Shown: positions 36,301 through 45,515, counted from the stretch's first letter. The stretch is DNA of 64,000 nt from Fischerella sp. JS2 (GCF_032393985.1 NZ_CP135918.1:5643724-5707723); one strand, 5' to 3'. Program-made: numbers and translations. Notes: a model not told the origin generated them from the sequence alone.

Positions 36301-37800
36301 ATGATTCCCACCCATCCCATCACTGCGGATGACCAGCCTCTACCAACCAATAACCAAATGACTCATCAGGATACTCGACCAGATAAGCCAGAAGAAGCTT
36401 GCGGTGTTTTCGGCATCTATGCACCAGGAGAAGATGTTGCTAAACTTACTTACTTTGGATTATACGCTCTCCAACACCGGGGGCAAGAATCTGCCGGCAT
36501 TGCTACTTTTGAAGGTGAACAAGTACATTTGCATAAAGACATGGGTTTAGTATCCCAGGTCTTCAACGAAGGAATTTTAAGCAGCTTACCTGGTCAGATG
36601 GCAGTTGGTCATACTCGTTATTCCACCACAGGTTCGAGTCGAAAAGTAAATGCCCAACCTGCTGTTGTTGATACTTGCTTAGGAACACTGGCTTTAGCAC
36701 ACAATGGCAATTTAGTCAATACAATTCAGTTACGCCAAGAGTTACTACAGAATAACTGTAACTTGGTGACTACAACTGATTCTGAAATGATTGCTTTTGC
36801 GATCGCTCAAGAAATAGACGCAGGTCAAAATTGGCTAGAGGGCAGCATTAAAGCTTTTAGTCGTCTGAGTGGAGCCTTTAGTTTGGTAATTGGTACACCT
36901 GCTGGTTTGATGGGTGTTCGCGATTCCAATGGCATTCGTCCTTTAGTCATTGGTACTTTGGGAAGCGATCCGGTGCGTTATGTGCTTGCTTCTGAAACTT
37001 GCGGTTTAGATATTATTGGCGCTGAGTATCTACGCGATGTAGAACCAGGTGAATTAGTCTGGATTACACAAGAGGGTTTGGCTTCCTACCACTGGAGTCA
37101 GCAGCAGCAACGCAAGCTGTGTATCTTTGAAATGATTTACTTTGCCCGTCCCGATAGTGTCATGCACAACGAAAGCTTGTACACTTACCGGATGCGGTTA
37201 GGGCGGCAACTAGCAACAGAATCGTTTATAGACGCAGATATTGTCATTGGTGTTCCTGACTCTGGAATTCCTGCTGCCATTGGTTTTTCTCAAGCCTCCG
37301 GTATCTCCTATGCCGAAGGACTGATCAAAAATCGCTACGTTGGACGCACATTTATTCAGCCTACCCAAACCATGCGTGAGTCAGGCATCCGCATGAAACT
37401 TAACCCCCTCAAAGATGTACTCAATGGTAAGCGAGTCATAATTGTCGATGACTCAATTGTACGAGGAACTACTAGTCGCAAACTTGTCAAAACCTTGCGT
37501 GAAGCCGGGGCTACAGAAGTACATATGCGAATTTCTTCACCGCCAGTCACTCACCCTTGCTTCTACGGCATTGATACCGATAGTCAAGATCAGTTGATTG
37601 CAGCGACAAAATCAGTAGCAGAAATCACTAAGCAACTAGAAGTAGATAGCCTGGCCTATCTCAGTTGGGAGGGAATGCTGTTAGCGACGGGAGAAGACCC
37701 ACAAAGTTTTTGTTCTGCCTGTTTCACAGGAGATTACCCCGTCACTGTACCAGAGCAGGTCAAAGCTTCTAAACTGATGTTAGAGAAAGTGGTGATGTAA
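36301..37800 (+). CDS. purF: Amidophosphoribosyltransferase
   Basis: First committed step of purine synthesis, making phosphoribosylamine from PRPP and glutamine. 499 residues. An N-terminal propeptide precedes EEACGVFGIYAPG, whose Cys becomes the N-terminal nucleophile after processing; then LYALQHRGQESAGIA, VGHTRYSTTGSS, and the PRPP-binding VIIVDDSIVRGTTSRKLV. A C-terminal Cys set (CFYGIDT, FCSACFTGDY) suggests the iron-sulfur cluster of the Bacillus-type enzyme. The leading 19 residues from ATG 36301 to Met 36358 may be dispensable. Confidence 0.95.
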   Translation: MIPTHPITADDQPLPTNNQMTHQDTRPDKPEEACGVFGIYAPGEDVAKLTYFGLYALQHRGQESAGIATFEGEQVHLHKDMGLVSQVFNEGILSSLPGQMAVGHTRYSTTGSSRKVNAQPAVVDTCLGTLALAHNGNLVNTIQLRQELLQNNCNLVTTTDSEMIAFAIAQEIDAGQNWLEGSIKAFSRLSGAFSLVIGTPAGLMGVRDSNGIRPLVIGTLGSDPVRYVLASETCGLDIIGAEYLRDVEPGELVWITQEGLASYHWSQQQQRKLCIFEMIYFARPDSVMHNESLYTYRMRLGRQLATESFIDADIVIGVPDSGIPAAIGFSQASGISYAEGLIKNRYVGRTFIQPTQTMRESGIRMKLNPLKDVLNGKRVIIVDDSIVRGTTSRKLVKTLREAGATEVHMRISSPPVTHPCFYGIDTDSQDQLIAATKSVAEITKQLEVDSLAYLSWEGMLLATGEDPQSFCSACFTGDYPVTVPEQVKASKLMLEKVVM

Positions 37801-37822
37801 TAAATTAAGGTAAAAAATCTTT

Positions 37823-37852
37823 AAAGCACCTCAAAGCTTGAGGTGCTTTTTG
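37823..37852 (+). terminator. Terminator of purF
   Basis: The stem AAAGCACCTC / GAGGTGCTTT is followed by a T run, 20 bases after the purF stop. Confidence 0.92.
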
Positions 37853-38027
37853 ATTAACCCACATTCCGCAGGTTATACCAATTCACAAAATGATAGATAC
37901 ACATCTAGTAGGGGTTGGGAAAATGTAGCGATCGCAGTAGATAAAGCAATGTCCCACAAATCCATAGTTGCAACCTACCTGAAAATGGTCGGTTAAGGAT
38001 GCAGCGCACAAAAAAGAAAGGGTAGGT

Positions 38028-39677
38028 CTATTGATTTAGCTTAAATTCATCAAACTTCATTACCTCTCCATCTAGCTTGCGCGTATCAAAACGATAGCTG
38101 CTTACTGTACCCGTACCTGTATCAAAGATACTAAACACTGTAATATCGTTACTGGCAATGTAAGGCATAGGTTGACCATCTTCATCTAAAATAGGTGCAA
38201 TTGTAGGTGTGAGTGGTTCTAACCCATAAGGATCACCACTTGCCACATAATCCTGACTTTCCCAAGGTGGTAAATTCTTACGTTTGGTTTTACCGTACGC
38301 AGCGCCATAAGAATTGCCAACATTGGAAGTTTCTAAAAAGTGCATCCCTGATGGAGTGCAAAAGCGGTTCCATAAATGAGAATGACCAAAAAATACCAAC
38401 TGCACTTCGGCTGCTTCTAATAATGGCAGCACATCACGCATAATATAGTCTGCTTGTTTGGGGTACTCATAACGCACTGCCTGAATATTGCCAGTTTCAT
38501 CCTGTTCAATTATCTGTACTGGATCAGTATAGGCAGGGATTATATTATCACCTAAAGTATGAGGAGGATGATGTAGCATCACGACTTTATACTTGGCTTG
38601 TTTAAACTCAGGGCTGTTGAGTTCTTGTACCAACCAGTTGTATTGTTGACTTCCTTTGGCAACTGGTTCGTATATATGCTGACCGTAACCCCACTCTTGA
38701 GGATTGTTTAATTCTGTTTCTGGTTCACCGTATTTTCCCTTGTATTTACCTTCATTAATGGTATAGCGCCACATGTTCGTAGCATAAAGTACTACCAAAC
38801 GCACATCACCAAAGGTAGTAGCATAGTAGGTTTTTCCGCCTTCTGGACTCTGCGGTAAAGTAAATATCTCTTCGTAGGTATCGGTATTAAAAGAATTCTC
38901 TTTCAGGGATTGCTCACCGTATAATTTCAGAGCTGCTGCCCGGGGAATAGTATCGTTAAACTCTTCGTTCAAACTGCCTTTTTTAGCATACCGCCCCATG
39001 ATTTCATGATTACCAATGCAAGTAAACATGGGTGCGTGTTGAATAATTTGTCCGCCAGTGTAGCTGGTTTTTATACCGTTATGTTCTATTTCATATTTAG
39101 CACGACCTTGGAAACAGGGGAAAAATGCACCACCCCGATGATCATCAAACCATTCACTGGCGCGATCGGGAATATTCGCCAAATCACCAGCAAACCAAAC
39201 TGCATCTAGTTGTCCAACTGTTTCTACAACCTTTTGTAAATTTGCGGCTACCATCGGCTTGATTTGGTGATCGGAGGTCAGGAGAATTTTGAGTGGGGTG
39301 TTGGATGTAGGTGCAGGTGCAAGACTAAACACTTCACTACTCACACTTTGGTTATCCTCCCGTACACTTATAACTTGATAAGGAATCCTTGTGTTGGGAA
39401 TTAAACTAGTTATTTCAGCTTCATGCCTCCAAATATGACGGGAAACAGGGTGTTGATAAACTTGTCCATCTTGGATTTGACTTCCTACTCTTGATTGTTG
39501 ATCTTCACGAGTGCGGCTAAGTTTAGTCGTTTTGGCTAAAGCAACTGTAGCTAAATTTTCACCATAGGAAACCAAATGTTTGTTACCAGCAAATTCGGTA
39601 AACCACACAACTCTTACTGAATTTGGAGTTGGGAGTTGCAGAAATGGATCGGTAAGTAACTGGGGTGGTAGGGTCAT
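38028..39677 (-). CDS. Metallophosphoesterase with N-terminal purple-acid-phosphatase-like domain
   Basis: About 549 residues. An N-terminal fibronectin-like beta domain (about 1-140, with NSVRVVWFTEFAGNKHLVSYG) precedes a calcineurin-type metallophosphoesterase domain. Visible metal motifs are FAGDLANIPDR, CIGNHEIMGR, VVMLHHPPHT and LVFFGHSHLWNR. No signal peptide is seen. Substrate unknown. The start is set at ATG 39677 (MTLPPQLL): the frame continues upstream to 39767, but that part reads the tandem repeat as HTPHTPHTPHT and is probably not translated. Confidence 0.88.
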   Translation of the reverse strand: MTLPPQLLTDPFLQLPTPNSVRVVWFTEFAGNKHLVSYGENLATVALAKTTKLSRTREDQQSRVGSQIQDGQVYQHPVSRHIWRHEAEITSLIPNTRIPYQVISVREDNQSVSSEVFSLAPAPTSNTPLKILLTSDHQIKPMVAANLQKVVETVGQLDAVWFAGDLANIPDRASEWFDDHRGGAFFPCFQGRAKYEIEHNGIKTSYTGGQIIQHAPMFTCIGNHEIMGRYAKKGSLNEEFNDTIPRAAALKLYGEQSLKENSFNTDTYEEIFTLPQSPEGGKTYYATTFGDVRLVVLYATNMWRYTINEGKYKGKYGEPETELNNPQEWGYGQHIYEPVAKGSQQYNWLVQELNSPEFKQAKYKVVMLHHPPHTLGDNIIPAYTDPVQIIEQDETGNIQAVRYEYPKQADYIMRDVLPLLEAAEVQLVFFGHSHLWNRFCTPSGMHFLETSNVGNSYGAAYGKTKRKNLPPWESQDYVASGDPYGLEPLTPTIAPILDEDGQPMPYIASNDITVFSIFDTGTGTVSSYRFDTRKLDGEVMKFDEFKLNQ

Positions 39678-39689
39678 ATTGATTTTGGA

Positions 39690-39767
39690 TTGGGGAGTGT
39701 GGGAAGTGTGGGGAGTGTGGGGAGTGTGGGGAGTGTGGAGAGTGTGGAGAGTGTGGGAAGTGGACAT
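39690..39767. repeat. GTGTGGGGA tandem repeat upstream of the phosphoesterase
   Basis: Eight or so near-identical 9-base units (GTGTGGGGA / GTGTGGAGA). On the minus strand they read CACACTCCC and keep the phosphoesterase frame open. Confidence 0.85.
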
Positions 39768-39848
39768 TAGAAATATCTAACAACCAACAACTAACCAACC
39801 ATGAAATATATTTTTCATCCTTCATACTTGAACCTTCATCCTTCCCCT

Positions 39849-40280
39849 TCAATTCCCAATATCTTCGTTCCACAGTTTGGGATTTTGTTGAATAAATTCA
39901 CTCATCATTTTTTCGCATTCTGCTAAATCTAAATCAACAACTTCAACACCGCGAGATACCATAAATTCTTTTGCACCAGGGAAAGTTCTTGATTCTGCGG
40001 CTATAACTTTTTTGATGCCAAATTGCACGACAGCACCAGCACACAAATAGCACGGCATTAAGGTTGAATAGAGTGTTGTACCTTTATAGCTGCCAATTCT
40101 ACCTGCGTTACGCAGACAATCAATTTCGGCGTGAGTGACAGGATCGTTGTCTTGGACACGCTTGTTATGTCCTCTGCCAACAATTTTGCCATCTTTAACA
40201 AGCACAGAACCAATGGGAATCCCACCTTCTTGTCTACCTTGTTTGGCTTCGTCAATGGCGGCTTTCATAAACTCATCCAT
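39849..40280 (-). CDS. Cytosine deaminase-like nucleoside/base deaminase
   Basis: 143-residue CDA-fold zinc deaminase. The zinc site is THAEIDCLR (HAE) and PCYLCAGAV (PCxxC). The overall pattern EGGIPIGSVLVKDGKIVGRGHNKR, SYKGTTLYSTLMPC and the C-terminal ending PKLWNEDIG closely follows yeast-type cytosine deaminase (Fcy1) as I remember it, so cytosine to uracil is the likely reaction. Divergent from the nucleoside hydrolase at 40298 with 17 bases between starts, so both probably serve nucleobase salvage. Confidence 0.88.
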   Translation of the reverse strand: MDEFMKAAIDEAKQGRQEGGIPIGSVLVKDGKIVGRGHNKRVQDNDPVTHAEIDCLRNAGRIGSYKGTTLYSTLMPCYLCAGAVVQFGIKKVIAAESRTFPGAKEFMVSRGVEVVDLDLAECEKMMSEFIQQNPKLWNEDIGN

Positions 40281-40297
40281 TTATTAATTCTCCTGTT

Positions 40298-41221
40298 ATG
40301 TCTAAACAACTTGTATTAATGGATCACGATGGTGGTGTTGATGACTACTTAGCAACTATGCTACTGATGACTATGGATCATATCCAACTTCTTGGTGTCG
40401 TTGTCACTCCTGCTGATTGCTATGTCCAACCTGCTGTTAGTGCTACACGTAAAATCCTGGATTTGATGGGGAGTACTCATATTCCCGTCGCAGAAAGTAC
40501 TGTACGCGGTATTCATCCTTTCCCCTATCTCTATCGTCGTGATTCTTTTGTGGTAGATCATCTGCCGATTCTTAATCAAAGCGATCGCATTATTACACCT
40601 TTAGTCTCAGAACCTGGTCAGGATTTTATGGTGAAAGTGTTGCGTTCGGCACCAGAACCTGTGACGCTAATGGTAACTGGCCCATTAACAACGATCGCCA
40701 CAGCATTAGATAAAGCACCAGATATTGAAGCCAAAATTCAAAAAATCGTTTGGATGGGAGGGGCGCTAAATGTCTCTGGTAATGTGGAAAAGAATTGGGA
40801 ACCAGGACAAGATGGTTCCGCAGAATGGAATGTTTATTGGGACGCAGTTTCGGCTGCACGGGTATGGCAAACTCAAATTGAAATTATTATGTGTCCTCTA
40901 GATTTGACTAACAATGTACCTGTAACATCTGAGATCGTCCGAAAAATGGGACAACAACGCCACTATCCCATCTCAGATTTAGCAGGACAATGTTATGCAC
41001 TGGTGATTCCCCAGGATTATTATTTTTGGGATGTACTAGCAACAGCTTATTTAGCCCGCCCAGAATTATATCAACTCCAGGAGTGGGAAACCGAAATTAT
41101 TACTTGCGGCCCCAGCCAAGGACGTACAAAGATAGTGTCTGGAGGACGGAAAATTTATGCAATGGATAAAGTTGATAAAGAGGCTTTTTACGCTTATATT
41201 TTGCAACAATGGGCTAGATGA
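40298..41221 (+). CDS. Nucleoside hydrolase, second copy
   Basis: 307 residues of the inosine-uridine hydrolase family: VLMDHDGGVDDYLATMLLM (Ca2+-binding Asp cluster), VTGPLTTIATALDKAPDIEAKI, VWMGGALNVSGNVE and the C-terminal DVLATAYLARPELY. Differs from the 31632 copy at the N-terminal loop (DGGVDD against DTASDD). Its start is 17 bases from the divergent cytosine-deaminase-like gene, suggesting shared regulation. Confidence 0.9.
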   Translation: MSKQLVLMDHDGGVDDYLATMLLMTMDHIQLLGVVVTPADCYVQPAVSATRKILDLMGSTHIPVAESTVRGIHPFPYLYRRDSFVVDHLPILNQSDRIITPLVSEPGQDFMVKVLRSAPEPVTLMVTGPLTTIATALDKAPDIEAKIQKIVWMGGALNVSGNVEKNWEPGQDGSAEWNVYWDAVSAARVWQTQIEIIMCPLDLTNNVPVTSEIVRKMGQQRHYPISDLAGQCYALVIPQDYYFWDVLATAYLARPELYQLQEWETEIITCGPSQGRTKIVSGGRKIYAMDKVDKEAFYAYILQQWAR

Positions 41222-41227
41222 TTAAGC

Positions 41228-41254
41228 TAGAGACGCGATTTATCGCGTCTGTAC
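41228..41254. repeat. Palindrome copy 4 (shortened)
   Basis: TAGAGACGCGA-TTTA-TCGCGTCTGTA; the same family as 5171, 27222, 31530 and 59414, with a shorter centre. Confidence 0.8.
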
Positions 41255-41327
41255 AATAGTCATTTGTCTCCATTCCCGTGTCCTCCTTGTTTGTGATCCC
41301 CGATCCCCTATCCCCAAATAATTCATT

Positions 41328-42197
41328 GTGTTTGGTTTCATTAATCTCAACAAACCATTTTGTTGGACTTCTCACGACTGCGTAGCGAAGACGCGAAAAC
41401 TTTTGCGTCTCAAGCGAGTTGGACATGCTGGTACTCTCGACCCAGCAGCAACTGGTGTGTTACCAATTGCACTGGGCAAAGCTACGCGCTTATTACAATA
41501 TCTTCCTGGTGAAAAAGCTTATCAAGCGACAATTAAGCTGGGTATGCGTACCACAACTGATGATTTACAAGGAGAAACTATTACAGAGAAAGCTGTGACG
41601 AATTTGGCTCTGGAAACAGTAGAAACTGCACTACAACAGTTTCAAGGTAAAATTGAGCAAATTCCACCGAATTACAGCGCCATACAAGTAGACGGAAAGC
41701 GTTTATACGAGTTAGCGCGTAAAGGTGAAATGGTGGAAGCACCAGTACGAACAGTGGAAGTTTTCAAAATAGAGATTTTAGACTGGCGAGAAGGGGAATT
41801 TCCAGAAGTAGATGTTGCGATCGCCTGTGGTACGGGAACATATATTAGAGCGATCGCTCGTGATTTGGGTAGTGTATTAGAAACAGGCGGTACTCTTGCA
41901 GCTTTGCAACGCACTGCTAGCAGTGGGTTTCATATAGCAGATAGTCTGACTTTTACAGATTTAGAAGCACAATTGCAAGCCGGAACATTTCAACCCCTTC
42001 CCCCCGACATAGCTTTGCAGCATTTACCATCTGTCAGCTTAAGCGCACCAGCAGATCAAAAATGGTGTCAAGGACAGAAGATTGCTTTTGAAAATAATTC
42101 TTCACAAATATTGCGAGTTTACGCAGAAGATGGACGCTTTTTGGGGATTGGACAAACAAAAGATGATGTTTTGATTCCTCTGCTTGTTTTGGTTTGA
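41328..42197 (+). CDS. truB: tRNA pseudouridine(55) synthase
   Basis: Makes the universal pseudouridine 55 in the T loop of tRNAs. 289 residues starting at GTG ([17 protein letters not shown]), with catalytic Asp in [26 protein letters not shown], the YQATIKLG and [21 protein letters not shown] motifs and [17 protein letters not shown]-terminal PUA-like region follows. Full length. It is a housekeeping gene in an otherwise mixed region. Confidence 0.95.
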   Translation: MFGFINLNKPFCWTSHDCVAKTRKLLRLKRVGHAGTLDPAATGVLPIALGKATRLLQYLPGEKAYQATIKLGMRTTTDDLQGETITEKAVTNLALETVETALQQFQGKIEQIPPNYSAIQVDGKRLYELARKGEMVEAPVRTVEVFKIEILDWREGEFPEVDVAIACGTGTYIRAIARDLGSVLETGGTLAALQRTASSGFHIADSLTFTDLEAQLQAGTFQPLPPDIALQHLPSVSLSAPADQKWCQGQKIAFENNSSQILRVYAEDGRFLGIGQTKDDVLIPLLVLV

Positions 42198-42561
42198 TCA
42201 TTCATATCTAGCTAAATTAAACTTTACCATATATCCCAGTTTTGCACATATCTTGGCTGATACCCTGGAAGTCTCTAAATGATATTGTAGGAACAGACTG
42301 TGATTAATTAGACCCTATATTGTTGAGCTTGTTTATTCCTCTACATGAAAAAATACGGTTGTGCGTACAAGTGTAAGAGAAAGCAAGCAAGAAAAAACAA
42401 TGGTAAACCAGCATAGATAAGAAATCGCGATCGCAGATTTACTTTGAAATAGATGTTGAAGTGGTCTATTAAACACAGTACTTTTGATTTTATCAGTCTT
42501 CAAAAGTAAATCTTTTTTTAAACTCAAATAAAAAATATTATATATCTATTCAGGATGAAGA
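42198..42561. other. Non-coding stretch before the STAND-type ATPase gene
   Basis: About 360 AT-rich bases with a HIP1 site near 42428. The ATG at 42562 has AGGATGAAG upstream, a weak ribosome-binding site. No other motif recognised. Confidence 0.4.
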
Positions 42562-43929
42562 ATGAACTGGGAAGAAGGGTTAGAAATTTTAGATGCAGTT
42601 GTCTTTAACAAAAATAACAGACACTTAAAAGATGTGGAAAGAATTATCCTTCAAGGATCATGGCAAGGACTAAGTTATGAGGAAATTGCCAGTAATGAAG
42701 ATTATTCAGCTCAATATCTCCGGCAGGATGTAGGTTTCAAATTGTGGAAGTTACTTTCAGAAGCATTAGGGGAAGAAGTTAGTAAAACTAATTTTCGCGC
42801 AGCGATCGAGCGTTATAACTTGAGAAAGATAAATATTCTACCAGCAGAAGTGCATCATGATAGTTACAGTAACATTAAAAATGAATTTCGGCCAGAATAC
42901 CCAGAAGGTTTAGTACCACTCAATTCTGCATTTTATATCCAGCGATTCTCTACAGGAGACGCTACGCGAATGCCAATAGAAGAACGTTGTTATGAAACAA
43001 TTCTCCAGGCAGGTTCTTTAATTCGGATTAAAGCCCCAAAACAAATGGGTAAAACATCGCTGCTTGAGAGAATTATCGCTCATTCAAATCAGAGAGGTTA
43101 TTACACAGTACGTTTAAACTTGTTGCAAGCAGAAGCAACAGTTTTTAGTAATTTGGATAAATTTTTACGCTGCTTTTGTGCTTATGTGAGTCACAAATTA
43201 AAACTACCTACTTCCTTCAATGAATCTTGGGATGAGTATAGGGGTAGCATAATTAATTGCACTACATATTTTGAAGATAATATTCTGAATAAAATCAGTA
43301 ATAATTTAGTTTTAGCATTAGATGAAGTAGATAGAGTTTTTCAATATCCGGAAATTTCTCAAGGTTTTTTTGCCATGTTACGTAGTTGGCATGAAGAAGC
43401 TAAAACTGTAGAAGTTTGGGAAAAATTACGATTAGCCGTAGTACATTCAACTGAAAATTATGGGTCATTGGATATCAATCAATCACCATTTAATGTTGGG
43501 TTAGTAGTTGAATTGATAGAATTTGCCCCACAACAAATAGCAGACTTAGCCCAGCGTCATAAACTTAATTATCATCAAACACAAATACAGCAATTAATGT
43601 CTATGTTTGGAGGACATCCATATTTAATTAGACTAGCACTTTATCACCTCGCGGTTGGGGATATAACGCTGGAAAACTTATTACAAACTGCTCCTACAAA
43701 TGCCGGAATTTATGAAGAACACTTACGCCGACTTTTGAATTGTCTTCAAGTAAATCCTCATCTAGCTAAGGCATTTATGCAAGTAGTTACAGCAACAGAA
43801 CCAGTCTGTATAGAAACAATGCAAGCATATCAGTTATATAGTATGGGATTGGTGAAGAGGGTAGGTGATAAACTAGCCCCACGCTGTCAGTTATATCAAC
43901 AATATTTTCGGGAACACTTGAAGATATAG
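42562..43929 (+). CDS. AAA-like STAND ATPase with vWA-MoxR-associated N-terminal domain
   Basis: 455 residues. Residues 1-90 (MNWEEGLEILDAVVFNKNNRHL ... LSYEEIASNEDYSAQYLRQDVG) form the helix-turn-helix domain found at the N-terminus of vWA-MoxR-associated proteins. Then comes an AAA_35 ATPase with Walker A APKQMGKTSLLERI and Walker B LVLALDEVDRVF, and a C-terminal winged-helix part (GGHPYLIRLALYHLA). Such proteins are signalling NTPases linked to conflict or stress systems. The usual partners are not adjacent. Its C-terminal sensor domain is short or absent. Confidence 0.85.
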   Translation: MNWEEGLEILDAVVFNKNNRHLKDVERIILQGSWQGLSYEEIASNEDYSAQYLRQDVGFKLWKLLSEALGEEVSKTNFRAAIERYNLRKINILPAEVHHDSYSNIKNEFRPEYPEGLVPLNSAFYIQRFSTGDATRMPIEERCYETILQAGSLIRIKAPKQMGKTSLLERIIAHSNQRGYYTVRLNLLQAEATVFSNLDKFLRCFCAYVSHKLKLPTSFNESWDEYRGSIINCTTYFEDNILNKISNNLVLALDEVDRVFQYPEISQGFFAMLRSWHEEAKTVEVWEKLRLAVVHSTENYGSLDINQSPFNVGLVVELIEFAPQQIADLAQRHKLNYHQTQIQQLMSMFGGHPYLIRLALYHLAVGDITLENLLQTAPTNAGIYEEHLRRLLNCLQVNPHLAKAFMQVVTATEPVCIETMQAYQLYSMGLVKRVGDKLAPRCQLYQQYFREHLKI

Positions 43930-43954
43930 TATTTGATTACTGGTTGGGAGATTG

Positions 43955-44099
43955 ATACCGAGTTGCATTCATAGATATTACCTCACCCCGCCTTTGGCAC
44001 CCCTCTCCTTGGTAAGGAGAGGGGAACTCGGGGTCCCCACTCCCTTGGGGGAGTGGGGATTAGGGGCAGGGGGTGAGGTTTTTAAACACAACTTGGTAT
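43955..44099. mobile_element. 145-base MITE-like element with internal hairpins
   Basis: Ends ATACCGAGTTG and CAACTTGGTAT are inverted repeats with one mismatch. Inside, CCTCACCCC / GGGGTGAGG bracket two further stems (CCCCTCTCCTT-ggt-AAGGAGAGGGG and CCCCACTCCC / GGGAGTGGGG), so the whole folds as a branched hairpin. No coding capacity. The TACC...GGTA ends resemble those of the IS630 element 270 bases away. Confidence 0.65.
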
Positions 44100-44164
44100 G
44101 AATATTATTAATAACGTTTCATAAGCGGTATACAAGCTACAAAATTTGATGTTTATGCTCTTTC

Positions 44165-44370
44165 TCACTGCTTTGGTTCCACAATGTCTCCAAAAGACAG
44201 AGCATTACTGCCGTTACGTGTGTTGTAAGCCTTGAGCATAGCAGCTTTCAGTATATTCGTATTAAGCTCACCATCGGGCGAATCAGAGGTTACTTTACCT
44301 CCTAACTCTTGTGTATAGTTCCAAAAAATCACGTCAAAATACACTTTTTTCTTTAGGCGTTGATTATTAA
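44165..44370 (-). pseudogene. C-terminal fragment of the gene split by the IS630 insertion
   Basis: Minus-strand continuation (reading INNQRLKKKVYFDVIFWN ... IVEPKQ and a TGA at 44165-44167) of the gene starting at 46032. If bases 44371-45515 are removed, the two halves join in one frame of 240 codons. The join sits at ATT, just after the sequence GCLKLL. Confidence 0.85.
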
Positions 44371-44432
44371 TACCAATTTGAAAAAAGAATGCGACAGATG
44401 GTAAAAATAGACAGAAGTAGCATTCAGGGTAT

Positions 44433-44942
44433 GTGATGGTAGGGGTAACACAGATCGAGATAGTTGATAGTGTCGAGGAACTAGAGAAGTTGCTCAGACA
44501 TCAAAAACAGTCTCGGAGCAAAGAACGTATACAAGCCCTATATCTGATTAAAGGGCAAGAAATGAGTGTAAGTGAGATTGCTAAAATCTTGGGAAAACAT
44601 CGAGCTACAGTACATCGATGGTTGGCAGATTATCGAGAAGGAGGAATTGAGGCGGTTGTTGAATTTGGAACGAGTTCAGGTCGAAAAAGAGCAATACCAG
44701 ATTGGGCTGTATCGAGTTTGAAAAAACAACTCGAACAACCAGAAGGTGGGTTTCAACGGTACACACAAATACAACATTGGTTAGAAAAAACCTTGGGTGT
44801 GCAAGCTGAGTACGCAACTGTACATCATCTGGCACGTTACAGGCTCAAAGCCAAGCTGAAAGTCCCACGTCCGCGTAACCGAAAACAGGACGAAGAAAAA
44901 CTAGAGTCTTTTAAAAAAAACTCGGTGATGACTTGCAATTAA
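44433..44942 (+). CDS. IS630 transposase, N-terminal ORF
   Basis: 169 residues with two helix-turn-helix motifs: MSVSEIAKILGKHRATVHRWLADY and a second around TQIQHWLEKTLGVQAEYATVHHLAR, the DNA-binding part of IS630-type transposases. It ends after an A8 run (44913-44920). The second ORF lies in the -1 frame and overlaps the end. Confidence 0.92.
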   Translation: MMVGVTQIEIVDSVEELEKLLRHQKQSRSKERIQALYLIKGQEMSVSEIAKILGKHRATVHRWLADYREGGIEAVVEFGTSSGRKRAIPDWAVSSLKKQLEQPEGGFQRYTQIQHWLEKTLGVQAEYATVHHLARYRLKAKLKVPRPRNRKQDEEKLESFKKNSVMTCN

Positions 44943-45508
44943 TTGCTCAATACAGTGCCATTATCTTGCCCCAGTACGAAAATATTCGTTATTTTGTACA
45001 AGATGAGAGTCGATTTGGACTCAAAACCATTGAAGGACGTAAAATTACTCTTCCCGGAGTTAAGCCTATTGGTGATTGGCAGTGGCAATTTAAAGCGTTC
45101 TGGCTATATGGAGCAGTTGAACCACTTACTGGGGAAAGTTTATTTTGGCAGTTTTCTCATGTTGATACCGAATGCTACCAACAATTTTTGAACGAGTTCG
45201 CTGCCTGTTATCCCAAATCACTTAACATTCTCCAAGTTGATAACGGCTTATTTCATAAAGCTAAACGTTTACAAATTCCAGAGAATATTGTTCTTTTGTT
45301 CCAGCCTGCTCATTCTCCTGAACTGAATCCCATAGAGCGCGTTTGGGAATATCTCAAGCAAGACTTGAAATGGGAGCTATTTGATCACCTGGAGCATCTG
45401 CAAACCAAGGTTGCTCAACTCCTAGCTCTCCTCACTCCTCAAATTGCTGCTTCTTTGACTGGTTATGACTTCATCCTCAATGCCTTATCTGTCGCAAACA
45501 TTTTTTGA
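44933..45508 (+). CDS. IS630 transposase, catalytic C-terminal ORF (DDE)
   Basis: 191 residues with the DDE domain: VQDESRFGLK (first Asp), LQVDNGLFHKAKRL (second Asp) and SPELNPIERVWEYLK (Glu). It lies in the -1 frame relative to the first ORF. Slippage at TTTTAAAAAAAAC would join ESFKKK to LGDDLQLIAQYS, giving a continuous transposase of about 350 residues. Shown as a separate ORF because the fused product is inferred. Confidence 0.92.
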   Translation: MQLIAQYSAIILPQYENIRYFVQDESRFGLKTIEGRKITLPGVKPIGDWQWQFKAFWLYGAVEPLTGESLFWQFSHVDTECYQQFLNEFAACYPKSLNILQVDNGLFHKAKRLQIPENIVLLFQPAHSPELNPIERVWEYLKQDLKWELFDHLEHLQTKVAQLLALLTPQIAASLTGYDFILNALSVANIF

Positions 45509-45515
45509 ATTGGTA

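Larger units (their letters stand above)
44371..45515 (+). mobile_element. IS630 family insertion sequence
   Basis: Ends TACCAATTTGAAAAAAGAAT (left) and ATTTTTTGAATTGGTA (right) form about 30-base inverted repeats that also share GCGACAGAT. Flanking bases are TA-rich as expected for TA-targeting IS630/Tc1 elements, though an exact TA duplication is not seen on both sides. It carries two overlapping ORFs that together make one transposase. A related MITE is at 63641. Confidence 0.92.

Noticed and set aside
39690-39767. Possible CRISPR-like array of short direct repeats
   Set aside because: Units are 9 bases with no unique spacers; this is a low-complexity tandem repeat. The same applies to 23297-23475 and 9989-10220 (101-base units without spacers).
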